A DNA stretch of 15,050 nt from Victivallales bacterium (GCA_018648945.1 JABGQJ010000111.1:1-15050); one strand, 5' to 3'. Counted from the stretch's first letter, positions 4,580 to 13,123 are shown. A program made the numbers and translations. Notes: a model not told the origin generated them from the letters alone.

Positions 4580-7429
4580 ATGCGAATCCGTGTGACATGG
4601 CGTCTGACAGCCGCTTTGCTGGGCATGTGCCTGGCGATTCCCCACGCCCGAGCGCAGCAAGCGGACGCCCATCCGGGCGCAATTCTCTACGTCTCTCTGG
4701 ATGGCAACGATGCCTGGAGTGGCAACCTGCGGGCACCCAATGGGGGGAGGACCGATGGTCCCTTTGCCACCATCGGACGCGCTCGGGACGCCATCCGCGT
4801 CATGAAGAAGGCAGGGCCACTCCCCGATGGCGGCGTGGCCGTGCATCTGCGCGCCGGTGCCTACGAGTTGGCGGCCACGTTCAGCCTCACGGCCGAGGAT
4901 GCAGGCCGGGAAGGCGCGCCGATTGTCTACCGGGCCCACCCCGGCGAGAAGGTGATCCTGACCGGAGGGCGTAGCATCTCCGGCTTCGTGCCCCACAAGG
5001 GCAAGGTGCTCAAGGCCGATGTGGGGAAGCAGGGCTTCAAGGGCATTCGCTTCCTCCAGCTGCTCTTCAACGGGGAGCGGCAGATCCTGGCCCGCTACCC
5101 TAACTTCGATCCGCAGAACCCCCACGGCGGCGGCTTTGCCTACGTGGATGGGCAGCCGCTGAACATGTACAAGCCCCTGCCCGGCGGCGAGAACGTGCGC
5201 ACCATCCAGTGCAAGCCCCGCGATATCCGCGCCTGGGCCCGTCCCGAATTGGGCGAGGTCATCATCTTCCCCCGCTACAACTGGAACAACGTCAGCGCCC
5301 GGATTGCATCCGCCGACCCGGCGAAGGGCACCATCACGCTGACCAAGAACATTGCCGACCCCAAGCATCCGCAAAGCCGGAGCATCCGGCCGCTGGACCG
5401 CTTCTACGTCCGCAATCTGCCCGAGGAACTCGATGCCCCCGGCGAGTGGTTCCTGGATCAGGACACGTGGACGCTGTATTTCTGGCCTCCTGCCCCGCTG
5501 GCCGGAGCGACCCTCCGGGCCCCGATCCTCGACCGGTTGATCAGCATCGGCCCCAAGGCCAACCACATCCAGTTCCGCGGCTTCGTCATGGAGGGATGCG
5601 ATGGGACCGCCATCGACGTGCGTGATGCGGACAGCTGCCTGATCGCCGGCAACACCATCCACGACACCGGGGGGAAGCTCGCCTGGTCCGCCGCCGTGGT
5701 CATTCGCGGCGGGCGGAACTGCGGCGTGGTGGGCAACGACCTCTACAGGATCTGCAACGACGGGATTCGCCTGTATAGCAGCAAGTCCGACCGCGATACG
5801 CTCACCTCGTCCGGGCACTACGCCGACAACAACTACCTGCACGATATCGGCGTGCTCAACGGCCACGGCTGCGGCATCTCGCTCAGCGGCGTTGGCCTAC
5901 GGGTGTCCCACAACCTGATCCACGACACCACCCGCTGCGGCATCTTCGGCGGCGGCAACGACTGCGTGGTCGAGTACAACCATATCCGCCATGTGAACCT
6001 GGAGACCGAGGACACAGCCGGCTACTACGTGGGCGGCAACTGGCACATCCGAGGCCACATCATCCGCTACAACTACGTGCACGATGTGCTTGGCTACGGC
6101 CGCAAGGGCGACACCTGGACCAGCCCCCACTACGCCTGGGGCATCTATCTCGACGACGACCACAGCGGTGCCCATGTTTACGGCAACATCGTCGCCCGCA
6201 CCACCCTTGGCGGGTCGCACATCCATGCCGGCCGCGACAATCTGCTGGAGAACAACATCTTCATCGACCACACCAAGCAGCAGATGCAATACTCGGGGCA
6301 TGGCCGCACGCACTGGGTTCTCGGCCGGCACCGGAAGGCGTTCCAGGAAGCCATGGCCAAGCCCGCCTACCGCAAGGCCTATCCGCAGCTCGTCGAGGCC
6401 GATATGGACACCATCTGGGAGATGACCGGGAATACGTTCCGCCGCAACATCATCTCCTATACCAGCCCGGCTGCAGTCCTCTACAGGTGCGGCACGCGAG
6501 ACGGCAATGTCTTCACGGACAATGCCTCCGACCACAACTTGGTCTGGCATGGCGGGCTACCGGTCACCATCGGCCAATACGGGATGAAGAACACGCCGGG
6601 GAGCCTGACCTGGGAGCAATGGCAGCTAAAGGGGTTTGACACGCATTCGGTCGTGGCCGATCCCCTGTTCGTCGATCCGGCCAACGATGACTACCGGCTG
6701 AAGCCCAATTCCCCCGCCTTCAAACTCGGTTTCAAACCGATCCCGGTCGAGAAGATCGGCCCCTACGCGAGTCCCTTGCGTGCCTCGTGGCCGATTGTCG
6801 AAGCTCCGGGCGTGCGGGAGACCCCGCTGGTCAACACGAAAGTGGCACTGCCGCCAAAGCCTGTCCGCAAGCAGACGAAAGCCACCGCCCCAAGGGTGGA
6901 GGCCGGTGGATGGCCAAAGGACACGCTGATGGTGAGTCAGCAGACGAACGGATCCCCGATCCGCACGGTGCCTGGTACGCTCCGGGTCTGCCATGACGGG
7001 GCCAATCTGCGAGTCGCGATCACCGTCCCAGTGAAGGATGCGGCCAAACTGAAGCTGGGGGCCACGTGGACGGCCGACGATGCGGCGGAAGTCTGCTTCC
7101 GGGATCTCTCCGGCCCCAAACCCGGCCCGATCTTCGTGGTGCATGGCTTTGCCGGGGGCACGCACGAGAGTGTGACCGAGGCCGGCGCATCCCCAGCCCT
7201 TGCCAAGGCGGTGGAAGCCGCCACGCAGTTCCGCGCGCGCATCGAGGCCGGCAGTTGGGCCGGGGAGTGGCAGATCCCGCTCCAGGCCGCCGGAATCGTC
7301 TACAGACCTGGACTCAAGCTCGGCTTCAACGTCGGCGTCCGCCGCACGGAGGCCGACGAATGGCTCCAGTGGGTCGGTTCCGGTGCCACCCACTCGCTGG
7401 CGAAGGCCGGCATCCTCGTGCTCCAGTAG
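4580..7429 (+). CDS. Exported right-handed parallel beta-helix protein with C-terminal CBM9-like domain
   Basis: A 949-aa protein; the ATG at 4580 has AGGAAG 7 nt upstream. Residues 1-25 are a signal peptide (basic start, hydrophobic core, ARA-QQ cleavage). Residues 35-130 show the entry motif of this group: ILYVSLDGNDAWSGN, then DGPFATIGRARDAIR and a GEKVILTGG strand. Residues about 320-640 are beta-helix coils with many N-x-I and G-I repeats, including GIYLDDDHSG (521-530), whose acidic cluster resembles the active site of GH141-type enzymes. DPLFVDP...DYRLKPNSPA (694-713) is the usual end of the helix. After a basic proline-rich linker, residues about 775-949 resemble a CBM9-like sugar-binding beta-sandwich (TADDAAEVCF, GEWQIPL, LGFNVGVRR). 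It is probably an exported glycan hydrolase or lyase; the sugar is unknown and the GH141 link is inference. Confidence 0.8.
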   Translation: MRIRVTWRLTAALLGMCLAIPHARAQQADAHPGAILYVSLDGNDAWSGNLRAPNGGRTDGPFATIGRARDAIRVMKKAGPLPDGGVAVHLRAGAYELAATFSLTAEDAGREGAPIVYRAHPGEKVILTGGRSISGFVPHKGKVLKADVGKQGFKGIRFLQLLFNGERQILARYPNFDPQNPHGGGFAYVDGQPLNMYKPLPGGENVRTIQCKPRDIRAWARPELGEVIIFPRYNWNNVSARIASADPAKGTITLTKNIADPKHPQSRSIRPLDRFYVRNLPEELDAPGEWFLDQDTWTLYFWPPAPLAGATLRAPILDRLISIGPKANHIQFRGFVMEGCDGTAIDVRDADSCLIAGNTIHDTGGKLAWSAAVVIRGGRNCGVVGNDLYRICNDGIRLYSSKSDRDTLTSSGHYADNNYLHDIGVLNGHGCGISLSGVGLRVSHNLIHDTTRCGIFGGGNDCVVEYNHIRHVNLETEDTAGYYVGGNWHIRGHIIRYNYVHDVLGYGRKGDTWTSPHYAWGIYLDDDHSGAHVYGNIVARTTLGGSHIHAGRDNLLENNIFIDHTKQQMQYSGHGRTHWVLGRHRKAFQEAMAKPAYRKAYPQLVEADMDTIWEMTGNTFRRNIISYTSPAAVLYRCGTRDGNVFTDNASDHNLVWHGGLPVTIGQYGMKNTPGSLTWEQWQLKGFDTHSVVADPLFVDPANDDYRLKPNSPAFKLGFKPIPVEKIGPYASPLRASWPIVEAPGVRETPLVNTKVALPPKPVRKQTKATAPRVEAGGWPKDTLMVSQQTNGSPIRTVPGTLRVCHDGANLRVAITVPVKDAAKLKLGATWTADDAAEVCFRDLSGPKPGPIFVVHGFAGGTHESVTEAGASPALAKAVEAATQFRARIEAGSWAGEWQIPLQAAGIVYRPGLKLGFNVGVRRTEADEWLQWVGSGATHSLAKAGILVLQ

Positions 7430-7635
7430 ACATGTCTCCTCTGTCGCCCGCAGTCACGCCCCAAAGCGCGGGACCAAGAGCGGACCTGACGGTCCCCGGA
7501 AGCGGGGCATCTGCTCCCCCGTCCGTGGGCTCCTCATGCAATGGTTCAGCCACGGGTGGGGGTGCCAGGCCACTCCCCTGTGGAACGCACGAGAAGGTCC
7601 GGACGGGCATGGCCCGATGGGTGTCTTCCGCGAGG

Positions 7636-7655
7636 CCACCCCCCTTGTGGGGTGG
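7636..7655. repeat. Hairpin inside the intergenic repeat
   Basis: CCACCCC (7636-7642) and GGGGTGG (7649-7655) form a 7-bp perfect stem with a 6-nt loop. It lies 5 bp before the first copy of CCCGCTTCCC. Confidence 0.55.
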
Positions 7656-7725
7656 TGAGTCCCGCTTCCCCAACCTGGGCTTCGTCCATACGCGCCCCCT
7701 CCATGCCTGTCCCCGACCGTTGGTC

Positions 7726-7757
7726 GCGTTGGGGAGCGGTACTCCGCTCCCCAACGC
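7726..7757. repeat. 14-bp perfect-stem hairpin inside the intergenic repeat
   Basis: GCGTTGGGGAGCGG (7726-7739) and CCGCTCCCCAACGC (7744-7757) form a perfect 14-bp stem closed by a TACT loop. It is the strongest secondary structure in the window and would form in RNA from either strand. No T-run follows on either side, so it does not look like an ordinary intrinsic terminator. Confidence 0.75.
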
Positions 7758-7771
7758 ACTCACTGTGGGGT

Positions 7772-7793
7772 CCGGGGAGACGAGTCTCCCCGG
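7772..7793. repeat. Second GC hairpin inside the intergenic repeat
   Basis: CCGGGGAGA (7772-7780) and TCTCCCCGG (7785-7793) form a 9-bp stem with a CGAG loop, 14 bp after the 14-bp hairpin. The GGGGAG/CTCCCC core is shared with its neighbour, suggesting related units. Confidence 0.65.
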
Positions 7794-7799
7794 CGGGAT

Positions 7800-7815
7800 G
7801 CGGGGCTAGCCCCGC
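7800..7815. repeat. 16-bp perfect palindrome at the right end of the repeat
   Basis: GCGGGGCTAGCCCCGC is a perfect 16-bp palindrome, 6 bp after the previous hairpin and overlapping the right terminal repeat. Palindromes next to terminal repeats are common in REP- and MITE-like elements. It could also be a protein-binding site, which cannot be told from sequence. Confidence 0.6.
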
Positions 7816-7950
7816 TTCCCGACCTCACCCGTGACTGAGGCATTGCCTCTGCATGGGCGGTGGAGTGTCCAAACGGGGCCAGGCAAGGTATGGTGCAGCA
7901 TTCTGGTCTCGTCCGTCGCCATGGGTCCTATCCGCAGAGGGTGAACCGCC

Positions 7951-10374
7951 ATGAAGAGAGCCACCATCGCCATATGGGCCTGCCTTCACCTGCTCACAAC
8001 GGCAAGCGGCGCGCAGCAGGCGAGCTTCGACTTCGGCACGGTGCAAGATCGGACCGTCCTGGATGCGTCGAAGGCTGTCCGTGCTCAACTTGAGGGGGGC
8101 GCCCGCATCTCGCCGGGCGAACGCGATGGCAAGCACGCTCTTGATCTCGGTGGTGCGGCAAGGAAAGGGGTCCTCCGCTTCAGCAAGACCTTCGCCTCGG
8201 AGAAACAGGGCACGATTGAGTTCCGCTGCCAGCCACGGGTGCTCAACGGCATCCTCGTTGGCAAATACGGGGCCATCAACATCGAGTTTGTGAAAGCACA
8301 GAACACGGTGCGCTTCGGTCTGAAACTAGCCGCCAAGAAGTGGATCCACTGCATGGCGCCGAGAAACAGCGCCAAACGCGACCGGTGGCTGCACATCAAA
8401 GCGTCCTGGGGGAAGGACGGCATGCTGCTCTTCCTCGACGGCAAACTCGCGGCGCGGGCCGCGCTACCCGAGACCTTCGAGTGGTTCATCGGCGATCGGC
8501 AGTTCCTGCTGGGCTCCTACGACTGGCCCGGCGGGTATCCCGTGTGGTTCTTCGACGGCCTGATTGGCGACTTCTCCTACCGACCAACCCAGGCAGCGTT
8601 CAAGGGGACCTTGCCGAAACCCGTCCCGCCCCCGGACATCCTCGCACTGCGCCCGCGCGACACCCCGAGACCGAACTACGGCGTCCCCGTGCCGGCAACC
8701 GTGCGCGGTCGAGTGGTCCTCGACGCCAAGGAGTCGGGGATAGCGAATGTGTCCGTTAGCGATGGCTATTCGGTGGTCAAGACAGACAAACTGGGCCGCT
8801 ACTCTCTCGTGCCGTCCCCCGATGCAGTCTTCCTCTTCATCACCCGCCCGGCCAACCACGACGTGATCGGGGACTGGTACAGACCACTGGCCCCCAAAGT
8901 GGACTTCCGCCTGCGCCGAGCGGAACAGCCCGAAGATGACTACACGTTCGTGGTAGTGACGGACACCCATGTCTCCGCCGATACTCGCTCGTTGGCAGGT
9001 CTCAGCCAACTCGTCAAGGAAGTGAATGCACTCAAGCCGCGGCCACGCTTCGTGTTCAACAGCGGGGACCTGGTCAATCTCGACAAACAGCTCAACGCCC
9101 CTGCTGCAACCGGACACGCCTTCTTCCGCAACTACACGGGCATCATGAATCACCTGCGCATGCCCTACTACAACGTCGCCGGGGATCACACCGACTCGGG
9201 CTACAGGCTCGACGACTTCCCACTCGGGGACCACCGGGCCGGCAAGCCGATGTATTGGGAGTATCTGGGTCCGAACCTCTTCTCTTTCGAGTACGGACGC
9301 CTGCACTTCGTCTCCGTGGATGTCGTCTACCATCTCGCCAAGAAGGCAAGCCACACGATGGTCCCCCCACATCGCGCCTGGTTTGCGCAGGATCTGACGA
9401 ATCGCGGTGCCGGAAGCATCGTGCTCACCGCCTCCGAGAACCCGCTGGACCGGTCGATTCCGGGGTTCGCCGAACTGGCCGAGCAACGCGACATCAAACT
9501 CCAACTCGTTGGCGATACGCACGTGGTATCCACCAGGAAGGACCCCGTGCCGTCCCGCGCACATGGAGCGCTGTCTGGGACGTGGTGGAACGGACCGTGC
9601 GCGGACCTCCATCCACCAGGCTACATGATCTACCAGGTGCGGGGCACCGAGTTGAGCTGCTTCTACAAGGGCCTGGGGAAACGGGTCGCCATCGTCTCCC
9701 CCACCTACGGAGCAGGCGCATCGGGACGCCTGACCGTGTCTGCGGACCTCGCCCAACCGCAACCTGGAGAGACTCTCCAGCTCGCCGTCAACGGCGGCGA
9801 ATGGCGGGCGATGACCGAAGTCTCCCGGCCCTTCTACCGGGCCCGCTTCGAAGCCGTGTGGGACTCTTCTTCGGCAGCCGATGGCCTGGTCAAGGTTGAG
9901 GTGAGATGCATGCCCGGTGGGGAGACCCAGTCACACCTCATGGTCGTCGACAATCGCCAGGCCAAGCCACCCGGCAAGGATGGCACGCTGACCTTCACTC
10001 TGGCTCGTGTGATCGCAGCCGCCCACAGCCCCAGCGGCAAGGTGGCGGTCCTGATCAACGGGGACGAGGTCGGCACACTGCGCGCCGGGCAACGAGGGGA
10101 ATGCTCCTTCGCCGTTCCCGAGCAGACGCTCCGCAAGGTAAACGCCCTGACCTTCGCCTTCGCCAACCCGCACGACCGCATCTCGATCAGCAGCCCGGTG
10201 CTGCGCGTGGATGGGAAGAGCATCCGGGACCCGCGCGCAGTCGCCGTGCGCAAGGTCCAAGCCAACCACTGGCCGGAGAAGATCGTAGAGCGCGCCGGCT
10301 TCGTCCTCGGCGAGGATGTACCCGAGAGCTCCTTCGCGCTCAGGCAGAACACGTTTCACTTCGTCTGCCCCTGA
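7951..10374 (+). CDS. Exported LamG / carboxypeptidase-regulatory-like / metallophosphoesterase-like protein with degenerate active site
   Basis: An 807-aa protein; the ATG at 7951 has AGAGG 10 nt upstream. Residues 1-21 are a signal peptide (TTASGA-QQ). Residues about 24-215 resemble a LamG/concanavalin-like sandwich (KQGTIEFRCQP, LFLDGKLAARA, WFFDGLIGDFSY). Residues 250-300 are a small regulatory-like beta domain (VRGRVVLDAKESGIANVSV), usual before bacterial calcineurin-like domains. Residues 330-580 follow the metallophosphoesterase order: D338-T-H340 (intact), SGD 371-373 (intact), AGDHTD at 410-415 where GNHD is expected, ASENP at 494-498 where a histidine is expected, and GDTH 521-524 where GHxH is expected. 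So Asn, His and His ligands appear changed. Residues 590-807 are beta-rich with no clear family. It may bind rather than hydrolyse its ligand. It converges on the GH42-like gene. Confidence 0.75.
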   Translation: MKRATIAIWACLHLLTTASGAQQASFDFGTVQDRTVLDASKAVRAQLEGGARISPGERDGKHALDLGGAARKGVLRFSKTFASEKQGTIEFRCQPRVLNGILVGKYGAINIEFVKAQNTVRFGLKLAAKKWIHCMAPRNSAKRDRWLHIKASWGKDGMLLFLDGKLAARAALPETFEWFIGDRQFLLGSYDWPGGYPVWFFDGLIGDFSYRPTQAAFKGTLPKPVPPPDILALRPRDTPRPNYGVPVPATVRGRVVLDAKESGIANVSVSDGYSVVKTDKLGRYSLVPSPDAVFLFITRPANHDVIGDWYRPLAPKVDFRLRRAEQPEDDYTFVVVTDTHVSADTRSLAGLSQLVKEVNALKPRPRFVFNSGDLVNLDKQLNAPAATGHAFFRNYTGIMNHLRMPYYNVAGDHTDSGYRLDDFPLGDHRAGKPMYWEYLGPNLFSFEYGRLHFVSVDVVYHLAKKASHTMVPPHRAWFAQDLTNRGAGSIVLTASENPLDRSIPGFAELAEQRDIKLQLVGDTHVVSTRKDPVPSRAHGALSGTWWNGPCADLHPPGYMIYQVRGTELSCFYKGLGKRVAIVSPTYGAGASGRLTVSADLAQPQPGETLQLAVNGGEWRAMTEVSRPFYRARFEAVWDSSSAADGLVKVEVRCMPGGETQSHLMVVDNRQAKPPGKDGTLTFTLARVIAAAHSPSGKVAVLINGDEVGTLRAGQRGECSFAVPEQTLRKVNALTFAFANPHDRISISSPVLRVDGKSIRDPRAVAVRKVQANHWPEKIVERAGFVLGEDVPESSFALRQNTFHFVCP

Positions 10375-10376
10375 AC

Positions 10377-10430
10377 GCGCGGGTGAGGGGGTGCAGATCA
10401 GAAGTCTCCGCGCTCGGCCCCCTACCGCGC
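10377..10430. terminator. Imperfect hairpin between convergent genes, possible two-way terminator
   Basis: GCGCGG-G-T-G-A-GGGGG (10377-10391) pairs with CCCCC-TA-CCGCGC (10418-10430), giving 6-bp and 5-bp helices around a short internal bulge, with a 26-nt loop. It starts 3 bp after one stop codon and includes the stop of the opposite gene (10422-10424). There is no T-run, so the terminator role rests on position and symmetry. Confidence 0.35.
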
Positions 10431-13100
10431 ACCGACCGGCAGCACGCGGAACGTCCGGGTTTCCTTCGGCTTCAGGTCGAAGGCAATGTCTGTGCCGCGC
10501 TTCTCCACCCCCTCCCCTGTGGCGAACAGTTCACGCAGGACCACCGTTCCGGGGAAGTGTAGGGTCTTGGTCCCCGGCGTCCGGGCGTGAAGAGCCACGA
10601 TCCCGTGGCCGGCGTAGAAGGCATCGTCCTGGTCGTGCCAGATATGCACGCCGGCGCGGCGCAGGATCTCGCGCAGAGCTGCAATGCTTGGCCGTTTGGC
10701 GGGCAGGCACACGGAGGTCCAGCCCGGGAACGCCCGGGTGCGTTCCTCCTGAGGCCCGGGGACCTGACCGGTCAGAGCCTGAGACGCGGCCGGGTCCTCA
10801 GTCACGATGCCGTTCTTCCGGGAACCGATCCCCGCAGGTCCCAGGAAGACGAGCGTGGTCCCCGCCCGCTTGCGCTTCTCGATGGCCCGCCGCTCCTTCT
10901 CCGTCAGATCAAAGGCCAAGGGGAAGATGCAGCAGGTGTATGGGCGAACACGGTCGATGTCACTCAACAGGTACGTGTCATACGGGACACCGAGGTACGG
11001 CAGGCGACACGTCAGCTGGGTGATCGCATCACCCAGGAAGCCGTCATCCGGGGCCATCCGGTAGCTGCTCTTGTCATCGATGAAGACGGCGACCTCGGCT
11101 TTGGGATGCCAGCCCGAGGGCGCTTCCCGACCAAACTGCACCTGCTCGCGGAACAGCTTCAGGATTGCCGGATCGTCGAACCACCCGCCCTCCATGTCGA
11201 ACCACCACAGGGCAGTCCCCCGCGTCCAGACCTGAGCGAACTCGCGTTCGAGCAACTGGCAACTCTCCCATGGCGTCTCCACCGTGCGCAAACCAGCCTG
11301 GGTCTTCGCGTTCGCGAGATGGGTGCGTAGATCCGACTCCTCCCACCACAGCTTGCCGTGCACGCGCTGGATCGATTCGGTAAACGACATGAACGTACTC
11401 GTGCCCGTGATCTTGCGAAGTGAGTACTGCGCCGGGGCCGAGAAGAAGTCGATGTCCGGGCAGGCCATGACCGAGCCCATGCCCAAATGCTGGCTCTCCT
11501 GCATTTTACCGCCATACTGGATGGCGTAGCCGTAGAAGAAGCCAACCAGGAAATCACGACCACCCCCTCGTTTGGCCGCAGCCGCCAGGCGAGTCAGAGC
11601 CCGGGTCGTACCGCGCCAGTAGAAGTCGTAGAAATCCTGCACGTGCTGCCAGTCACGCCCACGCCGAGGGGGGGCCGCGGCTTCGCGTTCGGCACGGGTG
11701 GGAAGGGGAGCTTGTGCCAACGCGACCTGGCGCCCCCAAGCGGCCGTCAATGCCTGGTCCGTACCGTAGCGATCCGTCAGGTAGAGCCGCCAGGCACGCA
11801 GAGCCGCCGGACTGAAATCGCCCCGGCGGTCACTCCACAGTCCCCAGGACTGCCACTCCGCCGAAACTCCACTGCACAGGTGCACGCCGATGATGTGGTC
11901 GGCGTAAGGGCCGCTGCGCAGGCGTCTGCATCCCGCTTCCACCCGTTCGCACTGCTCGTCCAGCCACTTCTCCGAGAACATCGACTGGGGCCCGCGGGAG
12001 CCATCGTCGAAGAGCACGCATTCGTCCGGGTTGGCCTTCTGCCAAGCGGGGTCGGCAGTGACTCCGATGCGCGGGAACATGAGCGCCTCCGGCTGCTGAC
12101 GAAGGAGCCGCAGGTAGGGCTCGTCGCCGTCGAATCCGGCACCCAGAGTAAAAACCCGGACCCCCGCATCCCGCATCAACCCGTACTGGCGGTCGAAGTC
12201 ACCGGTGTGCATGAGGAACGCGTAGCCAAGCTCCTGCTCGCCGTCCACGAAAAGTCGCGGTGTACCGTCAACCACCCGCACTTCGGCGCGGCAGGGCTTG
12301 GGCATATCGGTTTCTGCCACGGTGGTCGTCCACACACTCTCGCCAACGCTGAGCGAAGAGTGCGACAGGCCAACCCGGAGTTCGTAGCGCCCGGCGCGCA
12401 GGTGTGCCAGTGCCGCCAGGGTCTGCTCCGGGAGCTGCACGGTTTCCCCACGCGGCCATTGGCGCCCGGCATCAGGTAGGGCGATGCGCAGCGACAGAAC
12501 GCGCGTGTGCTGCCCCCTGGGCTCGGGTTGCCGGTGGAACATGACGGCCATCTCCTTCGGGACAACCGTGTCCTCCAAGGCCCGGACCGAGACCCTCACG
12601 GCCCCGGAACCGTGGGGAAATGCGCCCGTCACGCGGGTCTTGGTGATCGCCAGCCGGGCGCCCTCGATGGGCGTGAAGGGCAGGTCGGTCGTGAACACGA
12701 TGTCGTCGAGCCGCGAGGCAAAGCTGTCGGGCCGCCGCGCCTCCAAGGCAATGCGCCCGCCATCGACCGTTCCCCACTTCTGCCAGATCATCCCCCCGAA
12801 CAGGGGCTCCACGTCGCCCAAAACACGGGCCTCGGAACCGATCGCGAGGGTGAAATCGTAGTGTCCGGGGTAGTTCCCATCATCCCACAGGCGCACCCAG
12901 ACGTTGTGCTTGCCAGGCGGCAGGTCAACCGTTGCCCGCGCCAGGGCATCGGGCTGGTTGGCGATGAGCAGGTTTCCCCCGCTGGCGTACTCAAAGGCCA
13001 TGGTGTTCCAGTGCCCCACGGACTCGAACGTGGTCGCATCCACAACGACCGACCCGGTCGGGAACGCCACGGCAAACAAGATCAGGGCCATCGCACTCAT
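10422..13100 (-). CDS. Exported GH42-like glycoside hydrolase (clan GH-A type)
   Basis: An 892-aa protein. The ATG at 13100 is chosen over a TTG at 13136 because GGAG lies 7 nt upstream and a signal peptide (MSAMALILFAVAFPTG) starts there. Residues about 20-140 look like a sugar-binding beta-sandwich (ARATVDLPPGKHNVWVRLWD), and 145-270 like a further beta domain. Residues 280-650 are a TIM-barrel: a DFDRQYGLMRDAGVRVFTLG strand, E415 in GVSAEWQSWG as likely acid/base, DIDFFSAPAQY (549-559), and LWWEES with E587/E588 as likely nucleophile. Residues 665-760 (AEVAVFIDDKSSY, then TCCIFPLAFDLTEKERRAI) resemble the glutamine-amidotransferase-like trimerisation domain of GH42 beta-galactosidases. The acid/base lacks the Asn-Glu of classical GH42, so a divergent family is likely. 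It would cut a glycan outside the cytoplasm. Confidence 0.75.
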   Translation of the reverse strand: MSAMALILFAVAFPTGSVVVDATTFESVGHWNTMAFEYASGGNLLIANQPDALARATVDLPPGKHNVWVRLWDDGNYPGHYDFTLAIGSEARVLGDVEPLFGGMIWQKWGTVDGGRIALEARRPDSFASRLDDIVFTTDLPFTPIEGARLAITKTRVTGAFPHGSGAVRVSVRALEDTVVPKEMAVMFHRQPEPRGQHTRVLSLRIALPDAGRQWPRGETVQLPEQTLAALAHLRAGRYELRVGLSHSSLSVGESVWTTTVAETDMPKPCRAEVRVVDGTPRLFVDGEQELGYAFLMHTGDFDRQYGLMRDAGVRVFTLGAGFDGDEPYLRLLRQQPEALMFPRIGVTADPAWQKANPDECVLFDDGSRGPQSMFSEKWLDEQCERVEAGCRRLRSGPYADHIIGVHLCSGVSAEWQSWGLWSDRRGDFSPAALRAWRLYLTDRYGTDQALTAAWGRQVALAQAPLPTRAEREAAAPPRRGRDWQHVQDFYDFYWRGTTRALTRLAAAAKRGGGRDFLVGFFYGYAIQYGGKMQESQHLGMGSVMACPDIDFFSAPAQYSLRKITGTSTFMSFTESIQRVHGKLWWEESDLRTHLANAKTQAGLRTVETPWESCQLLEREFAQVWTRGTALWWFDMEGGWFDDPAILKLFREQVQFGREAPSGWHPKAEVAVFIDDKSSYRMAPDDGFLGDAITQLTCRLPYLGVPYDTYLLSDIDRVRPYTCCIFPLAFDLTEKERRAIEKRKRAGTTLVFLGPAGIGSRKNGIVTEDPAASQALTGQVPGPQEERTRAFPGWTSVCLPAKRPSIAALREILRRAGVHIWHDQDDAFYAGHGIVALHARTPGTKTLHFPGTVVLRELFATGEGVEKRGTDIAFDLKPKETRTFRVLPVGAR

Positions 13101-13123
13101 GCACTTTCTCCATTGTTGAATCC

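Larger units (their letters stand above)
7491..7824. repeat. Hairpin-rich element with imperfect terminal inverted repeats (MITE/REP-like)
   Basis: The left end reads GGTCCCCGGAAGCGGGGC (7491-7508). The right end, read on the other strand, is GGTCGGGAAGCGGGGC (7824-7809). They share GGTC and an identical 11-nt GGAAGCGGGGC, differing by a short indel. Between them lie at least four strong hairpins, and the 10-mer CCCGCTTCCC occurs at 7661-7670 and again at 7811-7820. No target-site duplication was recognised and no transposase is present. This fits a non-autonomous mobile or palindromic repeat family inserted between genes. Only genome-wide copies would prove it. Confidence 0.5.
7430..7950. 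other. 521-bp intergenic region without a supported gene
   Basis: No frame here has a credible start, ribosome site or protein-like composition; long open frames are arginine-, proline- and glycine-rich products of GC bias. Most of the stretch (7491-7824) is the hairpin-rich repeat described separately. The last 125 bp include a small GAGGC-ATT-GCCTC hairpin (7837-7849) and then the leader of the next gene, with AGAGG at 7936-7940 as its ribosome site. No clear -35/-10 pair was found. Confidence 0.6.

Noticed and set aside
4562..5866. Long open frame (434 codons) on the minus strand opposite the 949-aa beta-helix gene
   Set aside because: It is antisense to a gene with a signal peptide, ribosome site and clear family motifs. 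Its product is a low-complexity Val/Ala/Gly/Asp sequence typical of GC-rich antisense frames.
7491..7824. CRISPR array
   Set aside because: The repeated units are inverted hairpins of differing sequence with no regular spacer length, and no cas genes are present.
7436..7834. Overlapping open frames on both strands in the intergenic repeat
   Set aside because: Their Pro/Gly/Arg-rich translations come from the GC hairpins, change register between hairpins and have no ribosome sites.
8464..9762. Long open frame (432 codons) on the minus strand opposite the LamG/phosphoesterase-like gene
   Set aside because: It lies wholly inside a well-supported gene, has no ribosome site, and no domain can be recognised.
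11487..12479. Open frame of 330 codons on the plus strand opposite the GH42-like gene
   Set aside because: It is a GC-bias shadow of the glycoside hydrolase, with no domain or start signal.
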